DNA of 64,000 nt from an uncultured Eubacteriales bacterium (GCA_900545225.1 UQXZ01000003.1:1-64000); one strand, 5' to 3'; numbered from the stretch's first letter, positions 24,484-33,990 are shown. The notes: generated by a model from the letters alone, not told the origin. A program made the numbers and translations.

Positions 24484-26751
24484 TTAACGCATAACCTTTC
24501 TTATTATTACTGTTAAGGAAATTCCTGCAATGCTGATTATGGCCATAATATGCCAGAGTCTTAATCCCTGGATACTATCACCTGTTTCAACAGGCTTTAC
24601 AGGGATGCTTTTTTCTTCTTTAAGAACCTTTAATGTCTGATCCTTATTGTTAATGTCACTGTGCTCTATAAGGGTTACTCCATTTTCATCAGTAAGCTCT
24701 TCAAATATAACTATTTCCTGATCACTTAAGCCATGTGTACTGGCACTGAAGTGAACATGCACTTCACCATTTTCCTCAGCAATGAACTTTTCATGAGCTG
24801 ATGTATCAAGCATTTCTCCTGTGTTTTTATTTATTATGCTGCCTCTTAATGAATACTCCTTTCCACTCTCTAAATTAAAATATGAAACCCTGTCGATAAT
24901 TGTGATATTTTCACCGTGGGCAACTGTTTTCTCACCATTATGATTTCCTGCTTTTGTGGAAATTGCCGGGAAGGATACAGTCTGGTTTTCATCATTTAAA
25001 TCCCTGTGTGTTGCAATTAACTTTCCATCTAAGAATAAATCTTCAAATACAACAATTTCTCTACCTGCAACATCTGTTGAATCAATGTTATATAACATCT
25101 CTACCATCCCATCACTGCTTTCAGGCGTAAATGTTTTCTCTGCTGATGAGCCTTCAATATTTAACTTCTCACCTGTTGATTTATCCATGATTTCTCCTAC
25201 AAGAGTGTATTCCTCCCCTGCAGTAAGATTAGTGTAGGAAATTTCATCAGTTATAGATGTATTTCCCACAACTCCTGTGCTGTTTCCTGTATTAATATCG
25301 TACGCAAATGTTTTGAAAACGATATTTTTATCTGTTATTGTTCCAAGATCTAAAACCGTATTATCTTCACTAATTGTGAATTCCGCCTTCTCCAGGGCAT
25401 AACCAACATTGTTGTCGCATCTTAACTCTTCTAGCGTATATGTTCCATATGGAAATGAACCTGAACTGGCATTATATGCATATTCGCCATTTGCGCCCTT
25501 AGAAAACCATACTCCGGAGTTGTAATCATAATCTTCTTCTGTAATCTTTTCTTTTTCTATAAGAGAATCATTGCCATTTACAGACTCTCCATCATATTCA
25601 GCAGAATTAAATGAGCCTTTATTTGTCACAATAATGTGAGATTCGCCCGTTTCAGTATTTGTAACAACAAATGGAACACTTAATAAAGCACCGTCACCGC
25701 CAGTCTTCTGGAATTTCATATCTCCTCTGATAAATTTATTGGCAACATCGACATTTACAGTATCTCCCTTTGTTTTTACATTTACAATTACACTTTTACC
25801 GCTGCTTACATAACCTGTTCCAGGCTTTGTCTCGACTATTTCATATGTCCCATATGGAACATCCGTAATTAATACACTGTACTGATTATTTTTGAGCATG
25901 GTTTTTACAGCGGCTAAAACCGCTCCATCACTTATTGACTTCCCATGGTATGAAATATTTTTGCCACTTCTGTTTATAATATTAAATTCCGCCGAAATAC
26001 CGTCCTGACTCATCCAGCCTGTTTTACCAAGGACTGAATCAGACTTGATGATCTCTATACTTCCTACAGGATTATAGTCATAGTAAAATGCTCCAACTGC
26101 CTGATTGGATGTCTGTCTTGGCACACCAACGGCCCCACTTGCCGTAATGTCCTTTATTGTAGGCTGAAGTTCGCCTGCATTATAAGCTCTGTACACCTTC
26201 TCCAGCACGGCATTTACGGATCCTGAATCAGGGTCATTTGATTTAATGGCTTTTTCTCCACCCTTTAAAAGATATTCCGTAAATGTCCAGATTATGCACT
26301 GCTTGCCCTGCTCTTTCTGTTTTGGTGAAAGGCCATTTGCATTCTGATCAAAGTAATACAATCCCGCCGATACAGACTTAATTGTATTTTCATCCATTAA
26401 GTCCGACATATTCTTAACCGTATTAGTTCCGGAAACGAATGGATTTCTCATCTGGACACAATACAGCGGTTCATCGCTGTTTTCTGCCCTGAAAAAGTAA
26501 TTATCATCACCATGCCCCAGATATTCCGTATAATTCCCGGATGAGTCCTTTCTCCATGTTGAAGCGCTCCAGCGTGTACCATTTAATGTCTGAATATTTA
26601 ATGTTTTGCCTATATTGTCTTTTAGAAGCCCAGCAGCACGAACCTCAACCGGAAAGGTGGCCAGGCCCCACACAGAGCAGATAAAAGACAACACAAATAA
26701 AAGCATTACACCAATGCTCTTATAAATTCTTCGTCCACATTTTCTTGCCAT
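24484..26751 (-). CDS. surface adhesin with thioester domain and two VaFE repeats
   Basis: 755 aa, secreted. Signal peptide at 1-40 (KSIGVMLLFVLSFICSVWGL, then VRAAG). A thioester domain follows: Cys98 in LYCVQ and Gln151 in KQCIIW are the pair expected to form the internal thioester that bonds covalently to host surfaces. Next come SpaA/Cna-B-like domains (about 220-440) and two VaFE repeats (about 495-605 and 610-705), each with the IVVFED/IVIFEE and DLNDENQTV/DINNKDQTL motifs of intramolecular ester or isopeptide-bonded domains. It ends with PVETGD, a hydrophobic helix and RKVMR, a sorting-type signal lacking LPxTG. No sortase gene is in the window. AAAGGAG precedes the ATG. Transcribed apart from the upstream gene, behind a 350-bp AT-rich gap. 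Confidence 0.88.
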   Translation of the reverse strand: MARKCGRRIYKSIGVMLLFVLSFICSVWGLATFPVEVRAAGLLKDNIGKTLNIQTLNGTRWSASTWRKDSSGNYTEYLGHGDDNYFFRAENSDEPLYCVQMRNPFVSGTNTVKNMSDLMDENTIKSVSAGLYYFDQNANGLSPKQKEQGKQCIIWTFTEYLLKGGEKAIKSNDPDSGSVNAVLEKVYRAYNAGELQPTIKDITASGAVGVPRQTSNQAVGAFYYDYNPVGSIEIIKSDSVLGKTGWMSQDGISAEFNIINRSGKNISYHGKSISDGAVLAAVKTMLKNNQYSVLITDVPYGTYEIVETKPGTGYVSSGKSVIVNVKTKGDTVNVDVANKFIRGDMKFQKTGGDGALLSVPFVVTNTETGESHIIVTNKGSFNSAEYDGESVNGNDSLIEKEKITEEDYDYNSGVWFSKGANGEYAYNASSGSFPYGTYTLEELRCDNNVGYALEKAEFTISEDNTVLDLGTITDKNIVFKTFAYDINTGNSTGVVGNTSITDEISYTNLTAGEEYTLVGEIMDKSTGEKLNIEGSSAEKTFTPESSDGMVEMLYNIDSTDVAGREIVVFEDLFLDGKLIATHRDLNDENQTVSFPAISTKAGNHNGEKTVAHGENITIIDRVSYFNLESGKEYSLRGSIINKNTGEMLDTSAHEKFIAEENGEVHVHFSASTHGLSDQEIVIFEELTDENGVTLIEHSDINNKDQTLKVLKEEKSIPVKPVETGDSIQGLRLWHIMAIISIAGISLTVIIRKVMR

Positions 26752-27107
26752 GCAACTCCTTTCTTGAAATGTTTAAAATGGATTATGTGTGTTGTGAAAT
26801 TTTAAAATTGAATTTTTAGCTTAATATTTTGAAAATCAAAATTGAATTTAGAAATTAATGTTTTGAATTTTGAAAATAAAATTTTGATATTATATTTTAA
26901 AAAATGAATTTTGATTCTGATATTTTGAGAATTGAATTTACTATTTTGAGAATTAAATTTAAGAAACGTAATTGATTAATAATAGTTGATTGAAAATTAT
27001 TTTTGAGATTAAAAGTTTAGATTAGATAAAATGAGATTGATATTTAGTAGATTCAATTGTCTGATTAGATAGTCTGTAGATTAAATTACGTTTTGATTAG
27101 ATTATAT
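26752..27107. other. AT-rich low-complexity intergenic region
   Basis: Made largely of variants of TTTTGA(G/A)AATTGAATTT; two near-identical 20-bp copies lie at 26921-26940 and 26942-26961 (TATTTTGAGAATTgAATTTA with g or a). No gene or clear promoter. Confidence 0.7.
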
Positions 27108-27758
27108 TTACATTTCCCTGTGCTTCTTTCCCATAAATACGGTTAGGTCCTCATCTTCCTCCCTTCCTAAAAATACTGTTTTGTCATCATATGTGTTATT
27201 AATATCTCTTTTGAATTCCTTTTTATATACCCTGTCTTTGCCTGCCATATCTTCTTTTTCGAAAACGGTGTAATATTTTCTGTTTATCATTTCATTGGAA
27301 ATTTCGTCTGATATATTCTTTTTCCTGAATAAATATTTATTAATTAAATTAAATAAAAATGTAGAAATATTTGATGAATTATTAAATATAGTCTTTTTGT
27401 ATGGCTGATAAATGTAGTAGATTTTATTTTCTCTGCTGCAATAAAATACGGCTTTGGGATTAAACAGAATATTACACACCGGCAGGTCGTATTTACGAAG
27501 CATTCTTGTAAGCTGTATAACTGATGAAATCAGCAGTTCATATATCTCACCATTGTCTTTTTTTAGTAAATTGTGCAATGTTTCTGACTCCGGAATGGAA
27601 TATATGCATCTGTGTTTATCAATATCAACAGCACAGATATTTGGAATAAGCCGTTTATTCAATATACTTATCATTTCCATATCCAATTGTTTGAACATGC
27701 CCTTTTTTATACTGATAAAGGTCATTCCATTTTTACTTTTTATTTTTAAGTCGTACAT
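27108..27758 (-). CDS. uncharacterised protein in the kinase locus (possibly DUF6382-like)
   Basis: 216 aa from the ATG at 27758 (AAAGGA site). No signal peptide or membrane helix. A mixed alpha/beta N-terminal 150 residues, basic throughout, with conserved-looking phrases LHNLLKKDNGEIYELLISSVIQLTRML and LPVCNILFNPKAVFYC, somewhat like an inactive kinase or the DUF6382 domain that precedes FHA domains in Firmicutes. The tail has two similar TVF(L/M)G phrases (KTVFLGREEDEDLTVFMGKKHREM), which look like phosphorylation targets for the kinase in the same operon; that is a guess. Overlaps the preceding gene by 26 bp, so it is co-translated. Confidence 0.6.
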   Translation of the reverse strand: MYDLKIKSKNGMTFISIKKGMFKQLDMEMISILNKRLIPNICAVDIDKHRCIYSIPESETLHNLLKKDNGEIYELLISSVIQLTRMLRKYDLPVCNILFNPKAVFYCSRENKIYYIYQPYKKTIFNNSSNISTFLFNLINKYLFRKKNISDEISNEMINRKYYTVFEKEDMAGKDRVYKKEFKRDINNTYDDKTVFLGREEDEDLTVFMGKKHREM

Positions 27759-30117
27759 TTCTTTTCCTTTTAGCAACTAAAAACAAAATTGTCCCGGCTG
27801 ATGCTCCCGATAGAACCAATATGGATATGAGGATAGTGAAATCTGTAAACTGTGTATTCTCACTCACCTCTCTTACATTTTCCAATGCCGGAGCAAGATA
27901 TTCTTTCTTGTAGACTTCCCCTAAAGCAGGTTTTCTGACTGACAGTCTTCTAAACACTATATCTTTTGTATTTCCTGCCATATCGTAGGATTTTATATAA
28001 ACAGAATGCTCCAGCCCGTCAGGTTTTAGACTGATATTTAACACATTATCATCTGCAAATGATCCTGTTCCTATAATTCCCCCAAATTCTTCTGAGTCAG
28101 AAATATTGTTGACATGTATCAGTTCTCCGTCATCAACACTGTACTCAAAATTTTTAAGTGCGATATTATCATTTATAATAAATAAATACTCTACATCTTC
28201 ACTGCTAACATATGTATCATCAGACAGCTTTACTATTTCCGGCCTGCTTTTATCAACGCAGAATCTGAACACCTTACAAATATCACTTGAATCAGAACTG
28301 TTATTATTTCCCGCTTTATCCACCGTATTAATTAAAATGGAATATGTCCCATTACCCTTAAAATTCCTGTTGAATATTCTGTAAGTATATTTATTCAGAA
28401 AATCCTCTGATTCTTCTTTTACATCGTAATCAACGCCTTTTTTAAGCGTCTTCACCATTCCGTTGTGATAAAGCAGAACTTGTCTGTGCTCATCTCCAAA
28501 TGAATCTATATTTAATTCAGTGATATTGATATCAGCAGGGTTATTAGTAAATGTATCCGACATACTCAAAATATTATTATCCGGAATAAAAACAGATCCG
28601 TGTTTGTTAATGGTAAATGGGAGATTTAGCGCATTTTTATTCCCAGTCAGATCTGTCGCTTCCACAGTCAGAATGTAGTTGTCATCCTGCAATTCCGACA
28701 TATTAATAACACCTTTTATGTTGCATTTATCCGTAAGTTTATTGAGCTGTGAAACATCTATCGCACCACTCACAATATTTTCTCCCATAAGTTCACGGAG
28801 TCCCGGTAAAATATCTGATGAATCATATTTATTATGTATTTCCTGAATTGAAATATTTTCTAAAATATCTATATTACCCTGTCTTTCACCTTTTAATGAT
28901 ATATGTACATTTTCAGATGATATATTTCTGTCAGTAACCATTATCTCCGGGAAAATGCTTCTATTTGTTGAAATATTCTTATCTATGTACTTATACTCTA
29001 TTATCGGAGTGTTCAGATCCACAGAAAACAACTCTGTATCATATCTCGTATATCCCGCTTTATCTTTAATACAGGCTTCCACAATATAATCTCCGCTGCC
29101 TGCTTCTATTTGTATTTCATCTTCATAAGTAGGCAGAAAATCACCAAATGTTTTTGCTTCTCTTTTGAAATTGTCCTTATAGATAATTTCCCCGGTTAAA
29201 ATATTTTTCACGGTTATTCCGTATTCTTCTATACCTGAAAGAGGAGCTTTGGCTGAAATGTTAAAATGTACATTTTCTTTGAATAATGGTATGTCATTTT
29301 CGGAAATAAATTCACTTCTACAATCAATATTTATCACATTATTTTCCGCCGCATCTTCTGACTCAGCGATAAAATTACCTGTCAAATATTCCTCAGATTT
29401 GTAATCATTTTCTCCTTCTGCGTAAAATGAGATATTTCCTGCAAATCCGTCGTTTATTTGTATTTTGGACTTATAGACATAGATTTTCTCTATTCCTTCT
29501 CTTTCTTTCTCACCCCCTCCTTTCATTCCGCCTTTGTCTCCGGCATCAGAGCCATCATTTTCATTGTCCTTATTTTCGTTATCTTTTTCTATTATTTCCT
29601 GTAATTCAGAAGTTACACTGCCTTCTGTAGTGTTTCCGCTTAGTTCGTCATGTAATCTATATTTTATTTTTTCCATCACCCTATTGGTACGAAATTCTAT
29701 ATCAATGGTTATACCTTTGTCTTTAAAAATAAGTATTTTACCATCAGCATTATTTAACAGATTCACATCTCCCGCAGAACATTTTGTTAATTCGAAAATG
29801 TCTTCTTTTTCTTCTTCGTCTTCGTCTTCTCTATCTTCCTTATCTTCTCCTTCCTTTCCATCTTCATTTTCTTTTATTCCACTGCTTCCGCCTGTTTCCT
29901 GCCATTTACCCCCTTTCGTATTTTCATCATTCTCATTATTTCCTACTGAGTTGTTGTTATTTCCATCGATATTTTCGTTATTATTTCCGTCGTCGTTTCC
30001 GTATTTTCCATTATTGCCATTTTTATTTATTCCCTTTTCATCACTCTCCTCAAAATTTTTATCTTCAGCATTAATGCTGACGCTTGTTAATGAACTTGCT
30101 CCAAGCCCTGTTACCAT
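27733..30117 (-). CDS. secreted, membrane-anchored Ig-like protein with Asn- and Glu-rich tracts
   Basis: 794 aa from the first ATG (30117), but the real start is probably upstream. The residues encoded just before it (KAYKFFWGIFICTIA, in frame back to 30183) form the charged and hydrophobic parts of a signal peptide whose c-region is LTSVSINA. After the signal come low-complexity tracts (NNNENIDGNNNNSVGNN, then EDREDEDEEEKED) and a second one near residues 175-210. The rest is a series of Ig-like beta domains of the kind seen in large bacterial surface proteins (DKAGYTRYDTELFSVDLNTPIIEY, DLTGNKNALNLPFTIN, DKAGNNNSSD, DMAGNTKDIVFR: repeated D-x-(A/T)-G-N motifs). The C-terminus is a single membrane helix (FTILISILVLSGASAGTILFLVA) with a basic tail. 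Likely the cell-surface partner of the kinase. No LPxTG. Confidence 0.75.
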   Translation of the reverse strand: MVTGLGASSLTSVSINAEDKNFEESDEKGINKNGNNGKYGNDDGNNNENIDGNNNNSVGNNENDENTKGGKWQETGGSSGIKENEDGKEGEDKEDREDEDEEEKEDIFELTKCSAGDVNLLNNADGKILIFKDKGITIDIEFRTNRVMEKIKYRLHDELSGNTTEGSVTSELQEIIEKDNENKDNENDGSDAGDKGGMKGGGEKEREGIEKIYVYKSKIQINDGFAGNISFYAEGENDYKSEEYLTGNFIAESEDAAENNVINIDCRSEFISENDIPLFKENVHFNISAKAPLSGIEEYGITVKNILTGEIIYKDNFKREAKTFGDFLPTYEDEIQIEAGSGDYIVEACIKDKAGYTRYDTELFSVDLNTPIIEYKYIDKNISTNRSIFPEIMVTDRNISSENVHISLKGERQGNIDILENISIQEIHNKYDSSDILPGLRELMGENIVSGAIDVSQLNKLTDKCNIKGVINMSELQDDNYILTVEATDLTGNKNALNLPFTINKHGSVFIPDNNILSMSDTFTNNPADINITELNIDSFGDEHRQVLLYHNGMVKTLKKGVDYDVKEESEDFLNKYTYRIFNRNFKGNGTYSILINTVDKAGNNNSSDSSDICKVFRFCVDKSRPEIVKLSDDTYVSSEDVEYLFIINDNIALKNFEYSVDDGELIHVNNISDSEEFGGIIGTGSFADDNVLNISLKPDGLEHSVYIKSYDMAGNTKDIVFRRLSVRKPALGEVYKKEYLAPALENVREVSENTQFTDFTILISILVLSGASAGTILFLVAKRKRNVRLKNKK

Positions 30118-30172
30118 AGCAATTGTGCATATAAAAATCCCCCAGAAGAATTTATATGCTTTACTGTTTTTA

Positions 30173-31675
30173 TTAATTTTTATATCTGTTCACCACCGTT
30201 TCAGTTGTATTAATCACCTCATTTAATTTATTTAAATCTATATGGTCATTGTCTGCATGTGCATTTAATATCTTTATTCTTTCTATGATATCCTCGACTT
30301 TCTCAGCTTCATCAGGGCTTCCAATTTCAGAGCCATACCGGCTTATTGTACTTAGAATCAATATGCTGCACCTGTAGGTAATAACAGGATTACCACTTTC
30401 CTTTGCAAGTTTAAGCAAATCGTCAAAATATTCTATATCTTTTAAAATATCTCCTGCGTTACCCTCTCTTATCATTGACTGGGAATTAAGTATCAGGCTG
30501 CCGACTTTCCTATAACTATCAGCTTTTTCATATGAAGTTTCTGACATCCAGTACATGGCCTTTCTGATATTGTCATTGTTGTAGAAATTATTCACATCAC
30601 CATGGTAATACCAGTACAACATCCCCATTTCATATGCTATTTCATCATAAATTTGTGACTGCTCCAGCCTTTTCACATTGGGATAAATGACGGACTTTAA
30701 TTCATTTTCCTCTTCCTCAGAGAATATAAAATCCGACTTGTATTCATAAATAAGAGATTTAAATTTTTTAATATCCAGTGGATTTTCCTTTAAAGCCGAT
30801 AAATATTCACCTGCCCTTTCTTTCGGATCATTTCCGGTAATTGTGTACACTTTTTCCGCTGCAATACTGCTCTCTACTGCTGATTCTTCAATTAACTGCT
30901 GTAAAACAGCGATAATAAGCAGGCTTAATGTGACCAGAATGATATTCATGTAGTGCTTTCTTCTGGTCCTCTTTATCAGCTCTTCAAATGAATTTCTCAC
31001 ATCAGATATGCTTTTGTAGCGCCTGTCTTTATCGGACGAAATGCATTTTAAAAGAATGTTGTAAATGTTTCGGTTAATCTTTTTACCCGAATGCCTGTAA
31101 AGCTCAAAGCAGGTCTTCCCAAATGAATATATGTCAGTCTGTTCATCCACCAATCCATTTAAAACCTGTTCTGGAGAGGCATATCCATATGTACCCCAGA
31201 CATTTTTATTATCTCTGTACATGGCCGCACCAAAATCAATTAAATAAGCGTTGTTGTCCTGTGAAAGTATAATATTTCCCGGCTTTAAATCCGAATAAAT
31301 AATGGGCGGATTATGACCATGTAAATATTCCAGCACCGACAAAATCTGCATAATTATTCTTGAAATCTGCTTGCAGGACAATGAATCATTTTCACATATT
31401 TTGCTTAAGTCTTTGCCCTCTATATAATCTTCAATAATCAAAACGGAAGTATCGGAATACACTATATCTATTATTCTTGGGATGTACTGATGCCTGCATT
31501 CATTTAATATTTCCGCTTCCCGCATGGCTTCCGGAGCATGAGAATTGCCGGTCTCTTTAATCGCAACATTTATGCAAAGTTTCATATCAAATGCCTTATA
31601 CACGGCACTTAATGCTCCTCTACCTGCAATTTCCGACACTTTATATCTGTTATTAATTATGTCACCAATGTGCAT
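30173..31675 (-). CDS. membrane-bound Ser/Thr protein kinase
   Basis: 500 aa. Kinase domain 1-235: glycine loop GRGALSAVY (18-26), Lys40 in VAIK, catalytic Asp129 in YSDLKPGN (HRD replaced by YSD), DFG at 147-149 and SPE at 167-169. All catalytic residues are present. One membrane helix at about 243-259, then a 240-aa helical, outward-facing domain with no PASTA repeats, unlike PrkC/StkP. Its last codons overlap the region that encodes the signal peptide of the next protein. First gene of the locus; a GAAACG-AAT-CGTTTC palindrome lies 26 bp before the start codon. A weak AGG site only. Confidence 0.9.
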   Translation of the reverse strand: MHIGDIINNRYKVSEIAGRGALSAVYKAFDMKLCINVAIKETGNSHAPEAMREAEILNECRHQYIPRIIDIVYSDTSVLIIEDYIEGKDLSKICENDSLSCKQISRIIMQILSVLEYLHGHNPPIIYSDLKPGNIILSQDNNAYLIDFGAAMYRDNKNVWGTYGYASPEQVLNGLVDEQTDIYSFGKTCFELYRHSGKKINRNIYNILLKCISSDKDRRYKSISDVRNSFEELIKRTRRKHYMNIILVTLSLLIIAVLQQLIEESAVESSIAAEKVYTITGNDPKERAGEYLSALKENPLDIKKFKSLIYEYKSDFIFSEEEENELKSVIYPNVKRLEQSQIYDEIAYEMGMLYWYYHGDVNNFYNNDNIRKAMYWMSETSYEKADSYRKVGSLILNSQSMIREGNAGDILKDIEYFDDLLKLAKESGNPVITYRCSILILSTISRYGSEIGSPDEAEKVEDIIERIKILNAHADNDHIDLNKLNEVINTTETVVNRYKN

Positions 31676-31700
31676 ATTTATACCTGTTTTTGAATGTAAT

Positions 31701-31715
31701 GAAACGAATCGTTTC
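31701..31715. promoter_or_regulatory. palindrome upstream of the kinase gene
   Basis: GAAACG-AAT-CGTTTC, a perfect 6-3-6 dyad similar in form to LacI/GalR-family operators. The bound protein, if any, is not in this window. Confidence 0.45.
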
Positions 31716-31863
31716 CTGAAAAAAATAAAAATAATCTTCTGGAAATACGCGGAATAAAACCCCTTAAAACAAGACGCAAAAATAAAAATTCTGACGAAAA
31801 ATATCGATCAAATTGAAAAAATCTGCTGAAAATTACAGAATAAAAAGAAAAAGATATTAAAAT

Positions 31864-31896
31864 GGATTTCGAAAATCGAAATCCTGTTCACAGGAT
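31864..31896. promoter_or_regulatory. two overlapping, mutually exclusive hairpins
   Basis: GGATTTCG (31864-31871) pairs with CGAAATCC (31877-31884), and ATCCTG (31881-31886) pairs with CAGGAT (31891-31896). The ATCC at 31881-31884 belongs to both, so only one can form at a time. No U run. Confidence 0.45.
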
Positions 31897-32249
31897 AAAT
31901 CGAAAATTTGTTTTTGTCAATGTATTTAACCCCCATTTTATTTGGATAATTTTGATATGTTTTTCCATATGTTATTTTCATTTTTCTTTCTAAATTTCCG
32001 TTACGATTTTCTTATATTTTGCAAAAATTTCTTTGAATTCCATTATGATTTTTCATAAATTTTGCAATAATCTCTCCGGATTTTGTCATGAATAAAAAAT
32101 TTTTTTGAAAATATTTTTATTTTAACCATATTTTCCCATACATTTTTAGTATTCTACTTAAATTTTCTTTCATTATATGCCTTCTTAAATCAGCATTTTT
32201 CAAAACCAATATTTAAAACTGGTCCTATAAAAAATATATTTTTTGGTAT

Positions 32250-32278
32250 TTGTCATGGAATACAGCAGAGTGTATTAT
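32250..32278 (+). promoter_or_regulatory. promoter of the aldehyde dehydrogenase gene
   Basis: TTGTCA (32250-32255), exactly 17 bp, TATTAT (32273-32278), about 100 bp before the start codon. Confidence 0.8.
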
Positions 32279-32381
32279 GAGCCTACGCTAATTGAGTTCA
32301 AGAAATTAATTTAAAGCATTTAATAACTAATAATTTAAATCAAATACACATTGTTGATTATGATTATGAAGGAGGTTTCTT

Positions 32382-33869
32382 ATGGAAGTTAAATTACAGG
32401 AAAGATACAAATTATTCATAAATGGTGAATGGAGAGACGCATCAGACGGACAGACAGTTAAAACATACAGCCCTGTTGATGGCTCACTCCTCGCAGAAGT
32501 TGCGGAAGCAACAAAAGAAGATGTAGATGCAGCTGTATCATCAGCAAGAGAAGCATTTAAGACATGGAAGAACTCAACTGTTAAAGAAAGAGCTAAAATC
32601 CTTAACCAGATTGCAGACATCATCGATGCAAATGCTGAGTTACTTGCAACTGTTGAAACAATGGATAACGGCAAGCCAATCAGAGAGACAATGGCAGTTG
32701 ACGTTCCTTTAGCAGCTGAGCATTTCCGTTACTTCGCAGCAGCAATCATTTCTGAAGAAGACAGTGCTAAGATGTTAGACAATAACACATTAAGCCTTAT
32801 CCTTCGTGAACCTATCGGTGTTGTAGGTCAGATTGTTCCATGGAACTTCCCATTCCTTATGGGCGCATGGAAGCTTGCTCCTGTACTTGCCAGCGGATGC
32901 TGTACAGTTCTTAAGACATCAAGTACAACTCCCCTCAGTGTACTTGAGTTCGCAAAACTTATTCAGGACGTTTTACCTGCAGGTGTATTCAACGTAATCA
33001 CAGGTTCTGGTTCTAAGTCAGGTCAGTATATCCTTGATCATGAAGGATTTGACAAGCTTGCATTCACAGGCTCAACAGAGATTGGTTACAACGTTGCCAA
33101 GGCAGCTGCTGAAAAGCTTATCCCTGCTACACTTGAGTTAGGTGGTAAGTCAGCTAACATCATCTTCCCTGACTGTGACTTTGAGCAGGCTCTTGACGGC
33201 GCTCAGCTTGGTATCCTCTTCAACCAGGGTCAGGTTTGCTGTGCAGGTTCAAGAATCTTCGTTCATGAGGATATCTATGACAAGTTCGTTCCGGAACTCG
33301 TTAAGAGATTTAACAGCGTAACTATTGGTAACCCTCTTGATCCTAATACTCAGATGGGTTCACAGATTGACAAGCGTCAGATGAACAAGATCCTCAGCTA
33401 CGTTAAGATTGGTACTGACGAAGGTGCTACTCTTCTTTGCGGTGGCGAGCAGTTCACAGAAAATGGCCTTGAAAATGGATGCTTCATCCGTCCAACACTT
33501 CTTGGCAATGTAACTAACGACATGAGAGTTGCTAAGGAAGAGATCTTCGGACCTGTTGCCTGCATCATCAAGTTCAAATCAGAAGACGAAGTTATCGAAA
33601 TGGCTAACGACAGCGAATACGGCCTTGGTGGTGCTGTATTTACAAATGATATCAACAGAGCTGTTCGTATATCACGTGCTATCGAGACAGGCCGTGTATG
33701 GATCAACACATACAACGCAATTCCTGAAGGTGCACCATTCGGTGGTTACAAGAAGTCAGGTATCGGCCGTGAGACTCATAAGGTTATCTTAGAGCACTAC
33801 ACACAGATGAAGAACATCCTTATTAACTTAAGCGGTGCTCCAAGTGGATTCTACCCTAAAAAGGACTGA
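32382..33869 (+). CDS. NAD(P)-dependent aldehyde dehydrogenase
   Basis: 495 aa, full-length ALDH superfamily member. Cofactor-binding IVPWNFPFLMGAWKLAPVLASG, general base Glu in LELGGKSANI near 260, catalytic Cys in GQVCCAGSR near 294, and EEIFGPVACI. This is the classical non-acylating type, oxidising an aldehyde to a carboxylate; the substrate is not clear. GAAGGAGG is 7 nt before the ATG. Single-gene unit with a good promoter and terminator; codon use matches highly expressed genes here. Confidence 0.92.
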   Translation: MEVKLQERYKLFINGEWRDASDGQTVKTYSPVDGSLLAEVAEATKEDVDAAVSSAREAFKTWKNSTVKERAKILNQIADIIDANAELLATVETMDNGKPIRETMAVDVPLAAEHFRYFAAAIISEEDSAKMLDNNTLSLILREPIGVVGQIVPWNFPFLMGAWKLAPVLASGCCTVLKTSSTTPLSVLEFAKLIQDVLPAGVFNVITGSGSKSGQYILDHEGFDKLAFTGSTEIGYNVAKAAAEKLIPATLELGGKSANIIFPDCDFEQALDGAQLGILFNQGQVCCAGSRIFVHEDIYDKFVPELVKRFNSVTIGNPLDPNTQMGSQIDKRQMNKILSYVKIGTDEGATLLCGGEQFTENGLENGCFIRPTLLGNVTNDMRVAKEEIFGPVACIIKFKSEDEVIEMANDSEYGLGGAVFTNDINRAVRISRAIETGRVWINTYNAIPEGAPFGGYKKSGIGRETHKVILEHYTQMKNILINLSGAPSGFYPKKD

Positions 33870-33892
33870 TTAAAATACTAAACTAAACATAT

Positions 33893-33960
33893 CACATAAC
33901 ATACACACATACTAAATACACATATCATATACACACACTAATAAATGCACATAACATACA
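33893..33960. repeat. CA/TA-rich spacer with direct repeat
   Basis: CACATAACATACA occurs at 33893-33905 and 33948-33960, with ACACATA-like sequence between. Low-complexity, no function suggested. Confidence 0.6.
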
Positions 33961-33990
33961 AAAAGCCCGGACTCAGGTCCGGGCTTTTTA
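33961..33990. terminator. bidirectional terminator between aldehyde dehydrogenase and hydE
   Basis: Perfect 13-bp stem AAAAAGCCCGGAC/GTCCGGGCTTTTT with a TCAG loop; it touches the hydE stop codon. Confidence 0.93.

Larger units (their letters stand above)
31676..32381. other. AT-rich divergent region between kinase and aldehyde dehydrogenase genes
   Basis: No gene seen. Holds the palindrome at 31701-31715, overlapping hairpins at 31864-31896 and the aldehyde dehydrogenase promoter at 32250-32278. The middle is over 75 percent A/T by eye. Confidence 0.7.

Noticed and set aside
26752..27107. Attachment site or transposon end in the AT-rich repeat region
   Set aside because: No inverted terminal repeats, no target duplication and no integrase or transposase nearby; it reads as low-complexity DNA.
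29427..30226. Long + strand open frames (up to 230 codons) opposite the Ig-like gene
   Set aside because: They are the antisense of Asn/Glu-rich low-complexity tracts (giving Phe/Ser/Pro-rich sequence) and have no start signals.
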